Assembly: GCA_004369085.1 (NCBI GenBank)
Contig: ML210342.1
Location: 1-55,268, forward strand
Length of the DNA stretch: 55,268 nucleotides
Source: Coprinopsis marcescibilis
Lineage: Eukaryota > Basidiomycota > Agaricomycetes > Agaricales > Psathyrellaceae
Direction of reading: 5' to 3'
A model generated the notes under the pieces. The model saw nothing but the letters and a program-made list of their open reading frames with translations, had not been told where the DNA came from and did not search any database. Of this stretch, positions 23,140 through 32,980 are shown in pieces. Position numbers and translations under genes: made by a program. Positions within the stretch are counted from its first letter, which is position 1; every line of letters begins with the position of its first letter.

Positions 23140-26100
23140 ATGTCTGACTCGGAATCAGATTCGGGGAGCGCCAGTTCGAGTTCGAGCTGCAGCAGTCGGA
23201 GTCCCAGCCCCGAGTTTCGCATGTTGCCGCCAGCCAGTCGGGGCCGCGCGGGTGCGACTAGCAGTGGATCCGAAGGGGACAGCAGCAACAGCAACAGCAG
23301 CAACAGCAGTCTAAATCTCAAGAGACGCCGGACGGTGGTTGATGAAGAGTCCTCCGAGTCGCCCAGCGCAAAGAAAGCGAGGCAGCTGGAGCATCATGTA
23401 CGACGTCATTCCCCATTCCCCATTCCCCATTCCCCCTTTATTTTATTTTAATTTTTAATTTGATTATTTGATGTGACTGATCAAACGTGTCAACAGGTGC
23501 AAATTCCGAGCGGCGAGTCCGAGTCCGCGTTTGGTGCGCGGACCAACTTGAAGGGTTGGACGACGACCCCGCATCCGCATCCGCGTCTGCCTAGCTTGTC
23601 TACGCTGACCCACGCTGGTGATCGCACGCGGTCCAGGGCTATACCCGCGCTAGACGATTTGGCGGTGGCGAAGATGAACTATACGAGGAGCAAGGTTATG
23701 AACATCCAGTCGCTTGCTGCGAGCTGTGTTTTGGCGGAGGGGGGGAGCAGCACGCCCAAGCCCGAGGACAGGGAGCAAGAGGAGCAGCAGCAGCAGAGTG
23801 CACCCGTTGTGGTGACATTGGAGGATTGGGAAGATTCAAAGGAAGTCTGGGGGAGGTGTTTGGAGGTTGTCGATGGTGAGTTTCTTGTCCTTGTGTATAT
23901 GTATGTATTGTGGGCTGAGTTGGGTTGCGTTGGCTTTTAGTGGAAGAACCGAGCGAGACGCTGCCGTTGCTGAGGGGGATCATACACGAGTGCAGCCGCT
24001 TTTTGCAGGTTTATGAGGATCCGTCCGTGTTGTTCTTGAACCCTGCCCTTGCGGCTGCTACCGCCGAGTGCGTTTATCCGCGTTAATGTCGAGATTGTGT
24101 GCTTATGGCCGTTTATTATCTATTGTAGGAGCAGGAAATCGAGCATGGACGGACGGGCCCCTATCAAAGTACACTCGGCGGTCAACACGAGCCCGATGGT
24201 CGTCGCCACCCCGTCTACGTCTACCGAGAGTGTGCTGATCCCCAACGCCCCACCCCCACCGCCGCAGGCTGCAGCGGCAAGCAAAGATCTCCCGACGGCC
24301 TTCCACGCGCTACTCGGCACGGCGCTCTTCTTCTTTGGCAACCTCATCGGTGCGAACCCGCATCTGGCGCTCGAGGGTGAGCCGCGGAGCGTGGCGTTTT
24401 ACCATTTGTATGCGTTGGATGTGTTTGAGATGGGGGAGCGGTTGCCGGCGCGGACGGGGAGTGGGTATGGGTTTTCGGTGGGTGCTGGGTTTGGGAATGC
24501 GAGGTTTGATGGGGAGGGGAATGTTTATGTGACTGGGGTTGGGGGTGGGTTGGGTGGTGGGGTGGAGGGGCTGGGTGGTAGTGGTGCTGCGGGACTTGCG
24601 GCCGATCAGCATCTGGCGCATGTACATGCGCATGGCCATGGGCTTGGGCATTATGATTGCTGTGGGTTGGGGAGCAAGGAGGATTGGAGGATGGCGATTA
24701 CGTGGGGGAGGACGATTGTTAGTCTTGCGGAGGAGTTGTTGGAGCGGGAGAGGATGTGTGAGGATATGGAGGATGAATGGGAGCGGGTGTGTGCGCGTAT
24801 GCAAGGTGGAGGGGAGGGGTATTTTGATTATGGGCATGCGGGTGGGAGTGCGAGTATGAGTACGCCGAGGGGGTATTATCCGTTTGATCATCAGCTGCAA
24901 GCTCGGGCGAGTGAGCAGCAGTCGTTTGTGTATGGGTACCGTCAACCGGCTGCTTCGATGCTGCCGGCTAGGCCGCAGATGAACCCGTCGGGGTTTTTGG
25001 CGGAGGATTTTATAGTGGGGAGCGGGCAGTTTGTTGTTGGTGCTGGGGGAGGGTATTTTAGTGGGACGGGTGGGAGGGGGATGGGGTTTAGTGTGGATGG
25101 GTTGGGAGTGTTGAGGGTTGATGTTGATTCGCGGGGTGGTGCTGTTGGGAGTGATAGGCTGCCGAGTGCGTTGTATGCGCTTGAGCGGGAGGGGAGGGTT
25201 GATGTGAGCAGTCCTGGTGCGGGTGTTTCTGGCCCTTTGCAGGGGCTTTCGTTGGATACGCCTGGGGTGGAAAGAGCGGGTGGGGAGCGAGAGGATCCGA
25301 GGGTGTTTTGGACGCATGATTGTCCGTTTGTGATGATCCGGAGTCGGATGCCGCCTGTTACGAGGCGGATGACTTTGGGTGGTGGTGGGGATGGAAAGCA
25401 CGGGAGGGAAGGGGGTGGGTTTAGCGAGTGGTGGGCTGTGGATGAGGAGGAGGGTGATGATGGGGAGGGGTGTGGAGGGGCTAGGGTACCGTTTGCTGTT
25501 TCTGGTGGTGATGATGAGGACGTGGAGAGGAAGAAGCAGAGGAAGAAGCAGAAGCAGAAGCAGAAAGAGAAGCAGACGGGTAGGAAGAGGAGGGCGGGGG
25601 TTGATGTTGATGCGATGATGAAGCTTGCTGTTGATCAGTTTTCGAGGGGGATTTTGCATATGCCGAGGAGTGGGGAGATGTTTGGGGGTGTTGGCGTTGG
25701 GCGTGTTGTGGATGCTGAGGGGAAGAAGGGGAAGAGGCATCATCATCATCACCATCACCATGGGCATCATCACCACCACCACCACCACCACAGGAGGAGG
25801 CATCGGAGTGCGGGGGAAGGCGGCAAGAGTGGTGCGGTGTCTGACCAGGAGCGAGCTGGTGCTGGCGAAGATTCAGAGCCTGGGTCGGCGAGCTATGCAC
25901 GCCCTTCTGTCTCGGAGCAGGTGCTGGCGCAGCCGTTTTCACGCGCGACGCATCTGCTTACGATTGCACTCGAGGTTTTGTTGTTGGCTGAAAAGCTGCC
26001 TGAGCCGGGGTCGAGGTACAAGTGGGCGACCTATGCGGAGAGTGTGTTTGAGCAGATGAGGTTGGAGGAGAGTCCGGGGGCGGGTGTTGTTGTTATTCGG

Positions 26101-27336
26101 GGGGAGGGGCGGAGTAGGCGGGAGAGGAGGGAGGATAGGATGGATGTTGATGAGGCCGTTGGGGGGGATGAGGATGTTGATATGGATGAGGGTACGAGCG
26201 ATGCTAGTCGGTCTGCGTCGAGGGTTGGACGGTTTGGGATGGGCTCTGATTCTGGGACGTCTTCTGGGAAAGATCGGGAGAGGCATGCGCATTCGGGGTC
26301 GGGGTCTCGGCACCGCCATTCGCATTCGGTCCATCGCCGACAGAGTGGGAAAGAGGGGTTGGAGGGTGGGGAAGGTGGGGGGAAGCGGGTGGGTGGGCAT
26401 GGGGTGTTTTTGGATAGTAATAATAATGCGGTTATTTTGAAAGCGAGGGGGAGGTGTGCGTTGATTGTTGGGAGTGCGGTTGCGGAGGAGGATGTGGAGT
26501 GCTTTTTGGAGGGGAGTGAGGATGAGGACGAGGGTGGGAGTGTGAACGCGAAAGGGAAACCCAAGGTGGAAGAGAAAGGCAAGGCCGAGGTCAAAGTCAA
26601 GCTGGAAGAGGAAAGGGAAGAGCAAAAGGAAGCAAAGAGGAAGGAAGTGATTGAGAAGGTGTTGAGGAGTGAGGATGCGGAAGAGGCGAGGCGCAAGTTG
26701 AGGGAGGCGAATATGTTTTTGGAGAGGGCGAGGAGTGTGTGGAGGGAGAGTGTGGGTGAGAGGAGGAGGGAGAGGGAGGTTGTTGGTGGTGAGATCCTTT
26801 GGAGGAAAAAGGAGAGGGCGAGAAAGGCTGCTGTTGCTCAACGTGCTCTGCCGGTTGGGGAAGTCAAGGCGGGGGAGGGGAAGAAGAAAGTTCGGAGGGG
26901 GATTGGGGCTGTTGCTGCGCAGAATAAGAGGAGGAAGATGTCGAGTGAGGGAGTGTTTGAGGGGATGCAGGTTGATGCGGATGATGTGGCTTCTTTTGGG
27001 GTTCGCGAGGGTGAGGGTGGTGTTCTGGAAGAAGGGGTTCGATCTGAACCCAAGGCGAAATCGGCTAGTCCAGTGCAAGTGCAAGGGCAAGTGGAAGATG
27101 AGGGGGAGGTGCGGGATGCAGAGCTGCTAGCCTTGTTCCGTGCGGAAGAGGGGGAGGAGGAAGAGGAGGAAAAGGAGTTTGCGAGGTTGATTGCGGAGTG
27201 TGTGCTTACGCTTGCGAATATTTTGCCGGGGGGTGGGGAGGAGTGTGAGAGGGAGAGGGAGGAGTTGTATAGGGTTGCGAAGGAGGAGGGGTTGAGGGGT
27301 GGGGTTGGGGATGTTGTTGCTGAGGTTTATCGGTAG
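23140..27336 (+). CDS. ETT1-like protein (enhancer of translation termination 1), greatly expanded
   Basis: Tentatively the basidiomycete form of ETT1, a nuclear helical-repeat protein that in yeast affects stop-codon recognition. Exons are 23140-23397, 23497-23875, 23941-24067 and 24129-27336; the start is uncertain because the frame stays open upstream. The call rests on family features in order: an acidic/Ser-rich, basic-patched N-terminus; a WEDSKEVWGRCLEVV block; LLRGIIHECSRFL; FHALLGTALFFFGNLI; YALDVFEMGERL; ALEVLLLAEKLPEPGSRYKWATYAESVF; GRCALIVGSAVAEE; EEARRKLREANMFLERA; and AECVLTLANI near the C-terminus. Known members are about 400 residues as I recall; this frame gives about 1,320, the excess being Gly, acidic, Lys/Glu and a 17-His tract (25738-25790) between the helical blocks. 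Family by recollection of motifs, not by search. Confidence 0.5.
25738..25800 (+). repeat. Histidine-codon tract
   Basis: CAT/CAC codons give two runs, eight and nine His, broken by one Gly, then an Arg-rich RRRHR end. Mixed CAT and CAC codons argue for selection or age rather than pure trinucleotide slippage. Confidence 0.9.
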
Positions 27337-27373
27337 ATGTGTTGATGTTGTGTAGATGCTTTGGGGCTTTGCT

Positions 27374-27472
27374 GCTTGGGATATGTATGCTTGGGATACG
27401 GATGCAGGATATGGATGCTTGGGATATGTATGCTTGGGATACGGATGCAGGATACGGATGCTTGGGATTCGG
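27374..27472. repeat. 43-bp tandem repeat, 2.3 copies
   Basis: Copy 1 is 27374-27416, copy 2 is 27417-27459, and a partial copy follows to about 27472. Each unit is built of three sub-units beginning GCTTGGGAT, GCTTGGGAT and GCAGGAT (15+15+13 bases). The full copies differ at one base, so the duplication is young. It lies in the 3' region of the ETT1-like gene. Confidence 0.88.
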
Positions 27473-27860
27473 TCTCGGGTTGTTTGGGTTGGCGTTGGAC
27501 TGTGGCTTGGATTCATTTGTATTATTGCTTTATACACGCATTCTGGACTCGTCATCCCATCTTTTTTCTATTATTTAAGTTGAATTTTAAAATCATGTTT
27601 TTGTGTATTGTACGTTACGATATGTAATACAAAGTATATGACGTTTTGTTGAAGTTGAGGAAGATGCGGGTTCCTTGCTTGGACCCCGCTCCATGTCGTG
27701 TAAACGATGCGCTGCTATTGGGGTTGTTTCGTTTACGACTGGTCCAATAGAGGAAACGTGCCGTGTTGGTCTCACTGCTAATCTCCTGCCATTGAAGTGG
27801 GTTGTGATCATCAACTAATACTAGTACTAGTAACTGGTTTCCAACATTTCAAGTTGTCGC

Positions 27861-27985
27861 TAGCCTCGTGCCAGCGGTTCCTGGTGCACCCACACAGAGA
27901 AGGTGGTCTCGGGGCTTGGTGTTGTGTTTTATCGTTCAGGGTGGACTCCCCACGTGGATAGATTCGATGATGAGGGTGGGTACTT
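27861..27985. repeat. Direct repeat, copy A
   Basis: Paired with 28168-28290. Shared blocks are TAGCCTCGTGCCAGCG, AGAAGGTGGTCTCGGGGCTT followed by GGTGTTGTG, and GTGGACTCCCCA. The copies are about 307 bases apart start to start. Their reverse complements show short open frames only, with no known domain. Confidence 0.75.
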
Positions 27986-28167
27986 GCAGGCGGAGAACGT
28001 TCACTCCTGTACATATTTCCTGGATGATCAAGTTTTCAGTCACAGAGGGCCCGGCGTAAATTGGATATTTCTTGTTATTATGATGATGATGCGCGTCGCT
28101 GCGGTGAGATTGATATCCTGCTGGTACTCAAGGTCCTGGTAATGATCGATTCAGAGTCGTGGACTCG

Positions 28168-28290
28168 TAGCCTCGTGCCAGCGATTTTTGGCGCTCGGAT
28201 CCAGAAGGTGGTCTCGGGGCTTGGTGTTGTGCTTGTCGTTCGCAGTGGACTCCCCAAGTGGGTAAATGCGATGTAGCGAGGCCTTGAGGT
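28168..28290. repeat. Direct repeat, copy B
   Basis: Diverged partner of the copy at 27861-27985, with the same block order and a few indels. Confidence 0.75.
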
Positions 28291-28729
28291 GCTCGCAGCC
28301 CCATGGTCGTATGTATTTGTAGGGCCCTGCACGCTCACCCATTCGCAGCGCCCTTGTGAAACTGCCGACGAAGCCGAAGCTGGCGAGGTGAGTATCGGTG
28401 GAGAGGGTACTTTTGAATTTGGGCTCGAGTTGAAGATTGGTTGGCCAGGACTCAGGAGGTGGCTCACTTGTTAGTACATATATACATAGCTGAGCGTCAA
28501 CAATTCGATGTTCAATGTTCATCTTCACTGGCCGCGTTCGTTGTCATTACTATGTCTGCGTGTCACTTTCTATCAGATTGATCAACGACTGTATATGCCG
28601 GCATTTATTGTGGGCGGTGTTCGAGTGTATTTATATTTACACCTACGAGAAGCTCTCATGCTTGACACGCCGCCTGCCTCTTCCTTCCTACGTACTCCCC
28701 TGCAAGCGCAGTAACCAGCTATCGACACA

Positions 28730-30833
28730 ATGGCGACCTGGGCACAGACTCTCTCGGGCTCGGACGGTGGTCTACTACAGCAAACGTCGTCTACTTATGT
28801 GTTGGTGGCGACAGGGATCCTTGCGTACGTTGTGTACTCGAAGCAGGAAACGTGGAAGGTACGGACGTCCGTCTCTTCGAGTCAAGTTCTCTTTGGCTGT
28901 GATGCTCAACAATGGTGTGTTACTCACTAGCTGCGGCATATCGAGAATGCGGGCAGCAGCTCGCCGCTCTACTTTGTCGACGCTGTGCGGTACATGATAA
29001 ATGGGAAGAATTTCGTCACGAACGCTGTCCAAAAGGTGTGTTCGCCCACGGCACCTGCTGGCGTCCATGGTCCAGGCCTTGTGCTGACTCGAGCCTTGCA
29101 TTTTACTTGTGAAAGATGGTTAAGATCCCGACGTTGGACGGATGGGTCGTGCTACTTCGCGGGGAGGATGTTATTGACGAGTGGCGGAAGCTTCCGGACG
29201 ACATCTTGGGCATGGATCAGGCTCAGCATAACGTGCGTACCCTACCTCCCATCTCTGCTCGGCAGCTTCCAAAGTCGTGTTTGATCAATGCCACTTTAGA
29301 CTCTGCAAACTAGGTACACGATGAGCGAAAGAATCGTGAGCAACCCGTACCATGTCCCGATTGTCCAGAGCCAGTGGAGGAGGGCGATACCGCGCCTCAT
29401 TCCCGATGTAAAAGAGGAGGTTGAAGTCGCGTTCGAGACGTATGTCCCGACGCCAGCTTCTTCCGAGGACGGTACGTTTCACGTTTCCTCCGGTTCTCCG
29501 TCTCGTATGGTGTATTATGGCTGATGCGGCAACTGCAAAGGTTGGACCGAGATTGACCCGCAGAAACTGTTTCCAAAAGTCATTTGTCGGGCTAGCAATC
29601 GAGTTATCGTCGGGAAACCACTCTGTGAGATTCAACTTTTATGATCTCTGGCTGTTGGCTGAGCACGCGTATAGGCCGAAACGAAGAGTTTATTGAGAAC
29701 AATGTTCAGTATACGTTTGACATATTCACAACGGCGTATACCCTTCGGCTTTTCCCTCGCTTCATCCAGCCGTGAGTGGTAGGAGTCTCTGGGCGGCCAA
29801 GGACCGGGCGTTAACGATCCCCCAGGCTTATAGGCGCCCTCTTTCGAACGAAGGAAAAGAATATTGATCGATGCCTGAAGCATGTTCGTCCGCTCATTCA
29901 AGAGCGTAAAAAGAGACTAGAGTCAAAACAAGACGAGGAAGATGACGAACCGGTACGTTCAGCTAGCATCCAAACGCTTCTCCCAGCCCTGCTGATCGTG
30001 ATGATGCTCCGTCCCTTGTCCCATTCGCAGGGTAACTTTCTGTCCTGGATTATGGAAGACGCCAAGGATCCACAAGATGCCAACGAACGTGAATGGGCCG
30101 TTCGGGTTTTGGTCCTGAACTTTGTAGCCGTCCACACCACTAGCACCGTAAGTGCTGCTCTTACAACACATGCCAACGCTGACAAGCGCCGCCCGCTGCC
30201 CAGACTGTTTCCCAGTCGATTCTTGACCTCGCTGTTCATCCCGAATGCCATGATATCCTCCGAACCGAAGCTCAAGAAGCTGTAGATCGCTATGGCTGGA
30301 CGAAGGAGGGATTGGACAATATGGTCAGAATTGACAGCTTCATCAAGGAATCTCAGCGTCTCAGACCTGTCGGATTCGGTTCGTACCTTTGTCACCTCTC
30401 GTGCCGACGAAAAACTGACACCGGCACTCGCGGTATAGCGCTGGTGGAGCGAGTGCTGATGCAAGACCACACCTTTGTGAACGGCGTGACCATTCCAAAG
30501 GGCACGACCTTGGCCGTTGACATCGACGACCGCAACCAGCAGTACCCAGATCCCGACGTCTTCCAGCCCTGGAAGTTCTACGACCTGCAGCAGAAAACAC
30601 AAAAGCCGGCGAGCATCACGGCTATCACGCCAGAGTTTCTGTCGTTTGGGTATGGAAGACATGCGTGCCCTGGGCGGTACTTTGCTGCTGCGGAGTTTAA
30701 GATCGTCATGGCGTATCTGCTGCTGAACTATGATGTTAGGTTGAAAGGGGAGGAGAGGTTGCCGGATATGTTTGTTGGGCCGGGGAGGATTCCTAATCCG
30801 AAGGAACGCCTTTTGCTTCGGAGGAGAACGTGA
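28730..30833 (+). CDS. Cytochrome P450, ent-kaurene-oxidase-like, copy B
   Basis: Paralogue of the minus-strand P450 at 12943-14924. Exons are 28730-28858, 28931-29035, 29116-29232, 29300-29471, 29541-29624, 29675-29771, 29826-29952, 30031-30147, 30204-30378 and 30439-30833 (1518 nt, 505 aa). Number and phase of introns match copy A throughout, and exons 5, 6 and 9 have identical lengths (84, 97 and 175). Motifs: N-terminal anchor (YVLVATGILAYVV), the block VICRASNRVIVGKPLC, I-helix NFVAVHTTS, ExxR as ESQR, and haem loop FGYGRHACPGR. The frame is intact and all junctions are GT-AG. HMG-box and FunK1 genes follow on the same strand. Substrate unknown. Confidence 0.93.
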
Positions 30834-31245
30834 AGCGCCCGCTTGGTGTGGTTGAGACTTGCTACTTGCCAGAGCTTGCCGGTCCATGTATAGCTTTTAC
30901 GACGAATGTAGATTGTGTATAGAGTCTATAAGCTTCTATAGGCCTGTGTTTGAGTCGTTGGGGATAAGTCGTCTAAAGCGGTAAATTGGCACCTTGGTCT
31001 TTGGTTAATTTATCTCTCAAATACCACATTCACCATTGACGCCGACTATAAATGGGATGTTGTGTTGATGGGAGCAAACAGAAAGGTTATTTGTTATGGC
31101 GTCCCTGATCATATCATGAGAGCGTCTATGTAGACTCTATGCGCTTGATACCCGCCCAACCCTCAGGAATCAGTGCGATTGTGGCCAGACCGCAAAAAAC
31201 ACTGGCAGCTGTACAGCTTTCTCGAAGCGCCGAGCGAGGACTTTC
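30834..31245. other. Spacer between P450 and HMG gene
   Basis: Presumed 3' UTR of the P450, then 5' region of the HMG gene. No other gene was seen. Confidence 0.5.
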
Positions 31246-31767
31246 ATGAGGTATCTGCACTCGGAAAGGCAGCCAGGGATTCAAAGGGGTGAAATAACCA
31301 CAAAGAACGAGCAGGGCCTTGGAGTCGTACTGGGCGACCAGGCCAGCCCAACGCCCCATGGAAAAAGGTCTTTTAATCACCCCCGCAACTCAAGTCCCGG
31401 CAAACGGCCTCGGAATGCCTTCATGTTCTTCCGCACGCACTACGCCGTTACTACTATGCCCGAGAAGGAAGAGGCGGCCAAGGCCAATGGGTACAGTATG
31501 GGCGGGTTAGGCCTCAGCGAGGGGGCAGGGGCGGTTTGGCACTCGATGTCGAGGGAGGAGAAGAGGCCGTTTATAGTGAAGTCAAAGAGAGAGGCGGCCC
31601 TATTTTCACAGTGGCAGTTCCCCACCAACTGTGTTCTTGCTTACAAAGAGAATGAGACTCCGGGCAGCAGCATCGTTTTTTCTGAATCAGAGCATGTTGC
31701 TAGCCCTCTTGCCACTGTTGAGTCGATCTTCGCCATCTCGAAGGAGTCCGAAGAGGCCCAGCGGTGA
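31246..31767 (+). CDS. HMG-box protein (divergent)
   Basis: An open frame of 173 residues from the ATG at 31246. The DNA-binding HMG box begins at PGKRPRNAFMFFRTHY (about residue 50) and continues through SEGAGAVWHSMSREEKRPFIVKSKREAALF; the link between helices 1 and 2 is unusually Gly-rich (NGYSMGGLGL). The C-terminal tail is Ser/Glu-rich. The stop falls inside a possible GTGAGA donor, so a downstream exon is possible but was not found. Expected to be a nuclear DNA-binding protein of the fungal MATA_HMG-like group. It is a single-exon gene among multi-intron neighbours. No pheromone receptor or homeodomain gene is nearby, so a mating-type locus is not supported. Confidence 0.6.
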   Translation: MRYLHSERQPGIQRGEITTKNEQGLGVVLGDQASPTPHGKRSFNHPRNSSPGKRPRNAFMFFRTHYAVTTMPEKEEAAKANGYSMGGLGLSEGAGAVWHSMSREEKRPFIVKSKREAALFSQWQFPTNCVLAYKENETPGSSIVFSESEHVASPLATVESIFAISKESEEAQR

Positions 31768-32276
31768 GATGTTCGTTAACCGGAGTACTCAGGTAAGTCT
31801 TGGTTCAAATATGTCTGCGATAGCGCATGAAACTCACCTGCATTCTCCCCACAGGCTCTCGGAAGCGATTTGTTCAGCGATCTCCTTCAAGCGCTCAATG
31901 ACATCAAATTCGTTTACTAGTATCTCGTTTTATCTCCACTTAGAAAACGGTGCACAATTAATGTAGTTTGCTTGCTCAATTCAAAAACACTCGCCGCGCT
32001 CATTGTACCACACAAGCTTTAAATAGAGCTGAAATTCTGACTTCATAAACCTGGAGTTCACTTTATTCTGGTGGTGGAATCTATGATCTAACTATGGCCA
32101 CCATATACCAAGATAGGGCGACTCGATGAAGGACTGGATTTCCCTCGTTTTTACCCTTGGATCGCAATCACTGTCACAGCGCAGTCTTGCGGGGCTTGGC
32201 AGTTAGAGCCGTTGAGAGCAAGGTCGAGTCAAGGAGGGTGTTCAAGTTGGCCGAAGGGCTGTTCAGTGTAGCATTC

Positions 32277-32470
32277 GGCCCGCGTGGCTCAAAGTCTTTG
32301 TACAAAACTCTCTATGGTGACATTGGTGACTTCGAACTCCTTGCATTACCATTCAAATTGCCTACGTCGCAGCATGTGCAGTCAGTTTTCCAAATAATAT
32401 CGCGAAGAAACAACATTTGATGGAACCTTAATGCCAGCTCTCCTAGAGTGCACGTAGGCGCCTATGTATT
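32277..32470. repeat. Repeat unit upstream of FunK1, copy 1
   Basis: Shared with copy 2: CCGCGTGGCTCAAAGTCTTTG, CTTGCATT, TTTCCAA, AACAACATTTGATGGAAC and an ACGTRGGC-like end, in that order. Confidence 0.75.
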
Positions 32471-32678
32471 TAGACACAAGTACTACGTGAATTTTGAGCA
32501 TGAAGGTTGAAGTAAGATTGGTGCGCAACTTGTCTTGAATGTGTAGCTTCACCGTTGAGGGTATTCTTTTCTCAAAATTCATTGAAATACACATGTAGGA
32601 CATTTGCACTATTACTTACCACTATATTAGGACACAGTGCATCCTACCAAATATCCGGCAACTCTCCGCATCGTTTCG

Positions 32679-32960
32679 CCCCGCGTGGCTCAAAGTCTTT
32701 GTCCAGAGCTTCTTACGTATCCGCGTAGCATCGATGGCTTCGGAACCCTTGCATTTTCACTTGAACCAAACACGAAGCTTACTGGCGAGTGCTTTCCAAT
32801 TTCCAAAGCAACAACATTTGATGGAACTCTGATGGCTCAACGCGCTCACGTGGGCACTTGTCGGAGATCAAAAGACAGGGAAATGACAATGAGCGTCGCG
32901 TCCAAAGGTTGATCTTGAACCACAAGGATCCTCGGACTTTGTTCAACGGCTGAGGGTATA
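32679..32960. repeat. Repeat unit upstream of FunK1, copy 2
   Basis: Same 5' half as copy 1. Its 3' half (ATTTGATGG, GAGATCAAAAGA, GACAATGAG, CTTGAACCACA) recurs downstream of FunK1 at 36165-36300. The end abuts the FunK1 TATA box. Confidence 0.75.
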
Positions 32961-32964
32961 TAAA
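32957..32964 (+). promoter_or_regulatory. TATA box of FunK1
   Basis: TATATAAA, ending only 16 bases before the first in-frame ATG (32981). Normal initiation 30 or more bases downstream of TATA would miss that ATG, so the next in-frame ATG, at 33128, may be the functional start. Confidence 0.5.
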
Positions 32965-32980
32965 CTAGCCTCAACCAACC

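Larger units (their letters stand above)
27337..28729. other. Intergenic region with two repeat systems
   Basis: No gene was recognised. It holds a 43-bp tandem repeat at 27374-27472 and a diverged direct duplication (27861/28168). The last 120 bases are the presumed promoter of the following P450, with an AT-rich TTTATATTT near 28630. Confidence 0.5.
31768..32980. other. Intergenic region with FunK1-upstream repeats
   Basis: No conserved coding sequence was seen. Two diverged direct copies of a segment lie at 32277-32470 and 32679-32960; the second runs into the FunK1 promoter. Confidence 0.5.

Noticed and set aside
24310..25803. 497-codon open frame on the minus strand
   Set aside because: Antisense shadow of the G-rich ETT1-like exon; composition is Pro/Thr/His/Arg only because the coding strand is G-rich.
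29898..30887. 329-codon minus-strand frame
   Set aside because: Antisense to P450 copy B, whose exons and introns are well supported.
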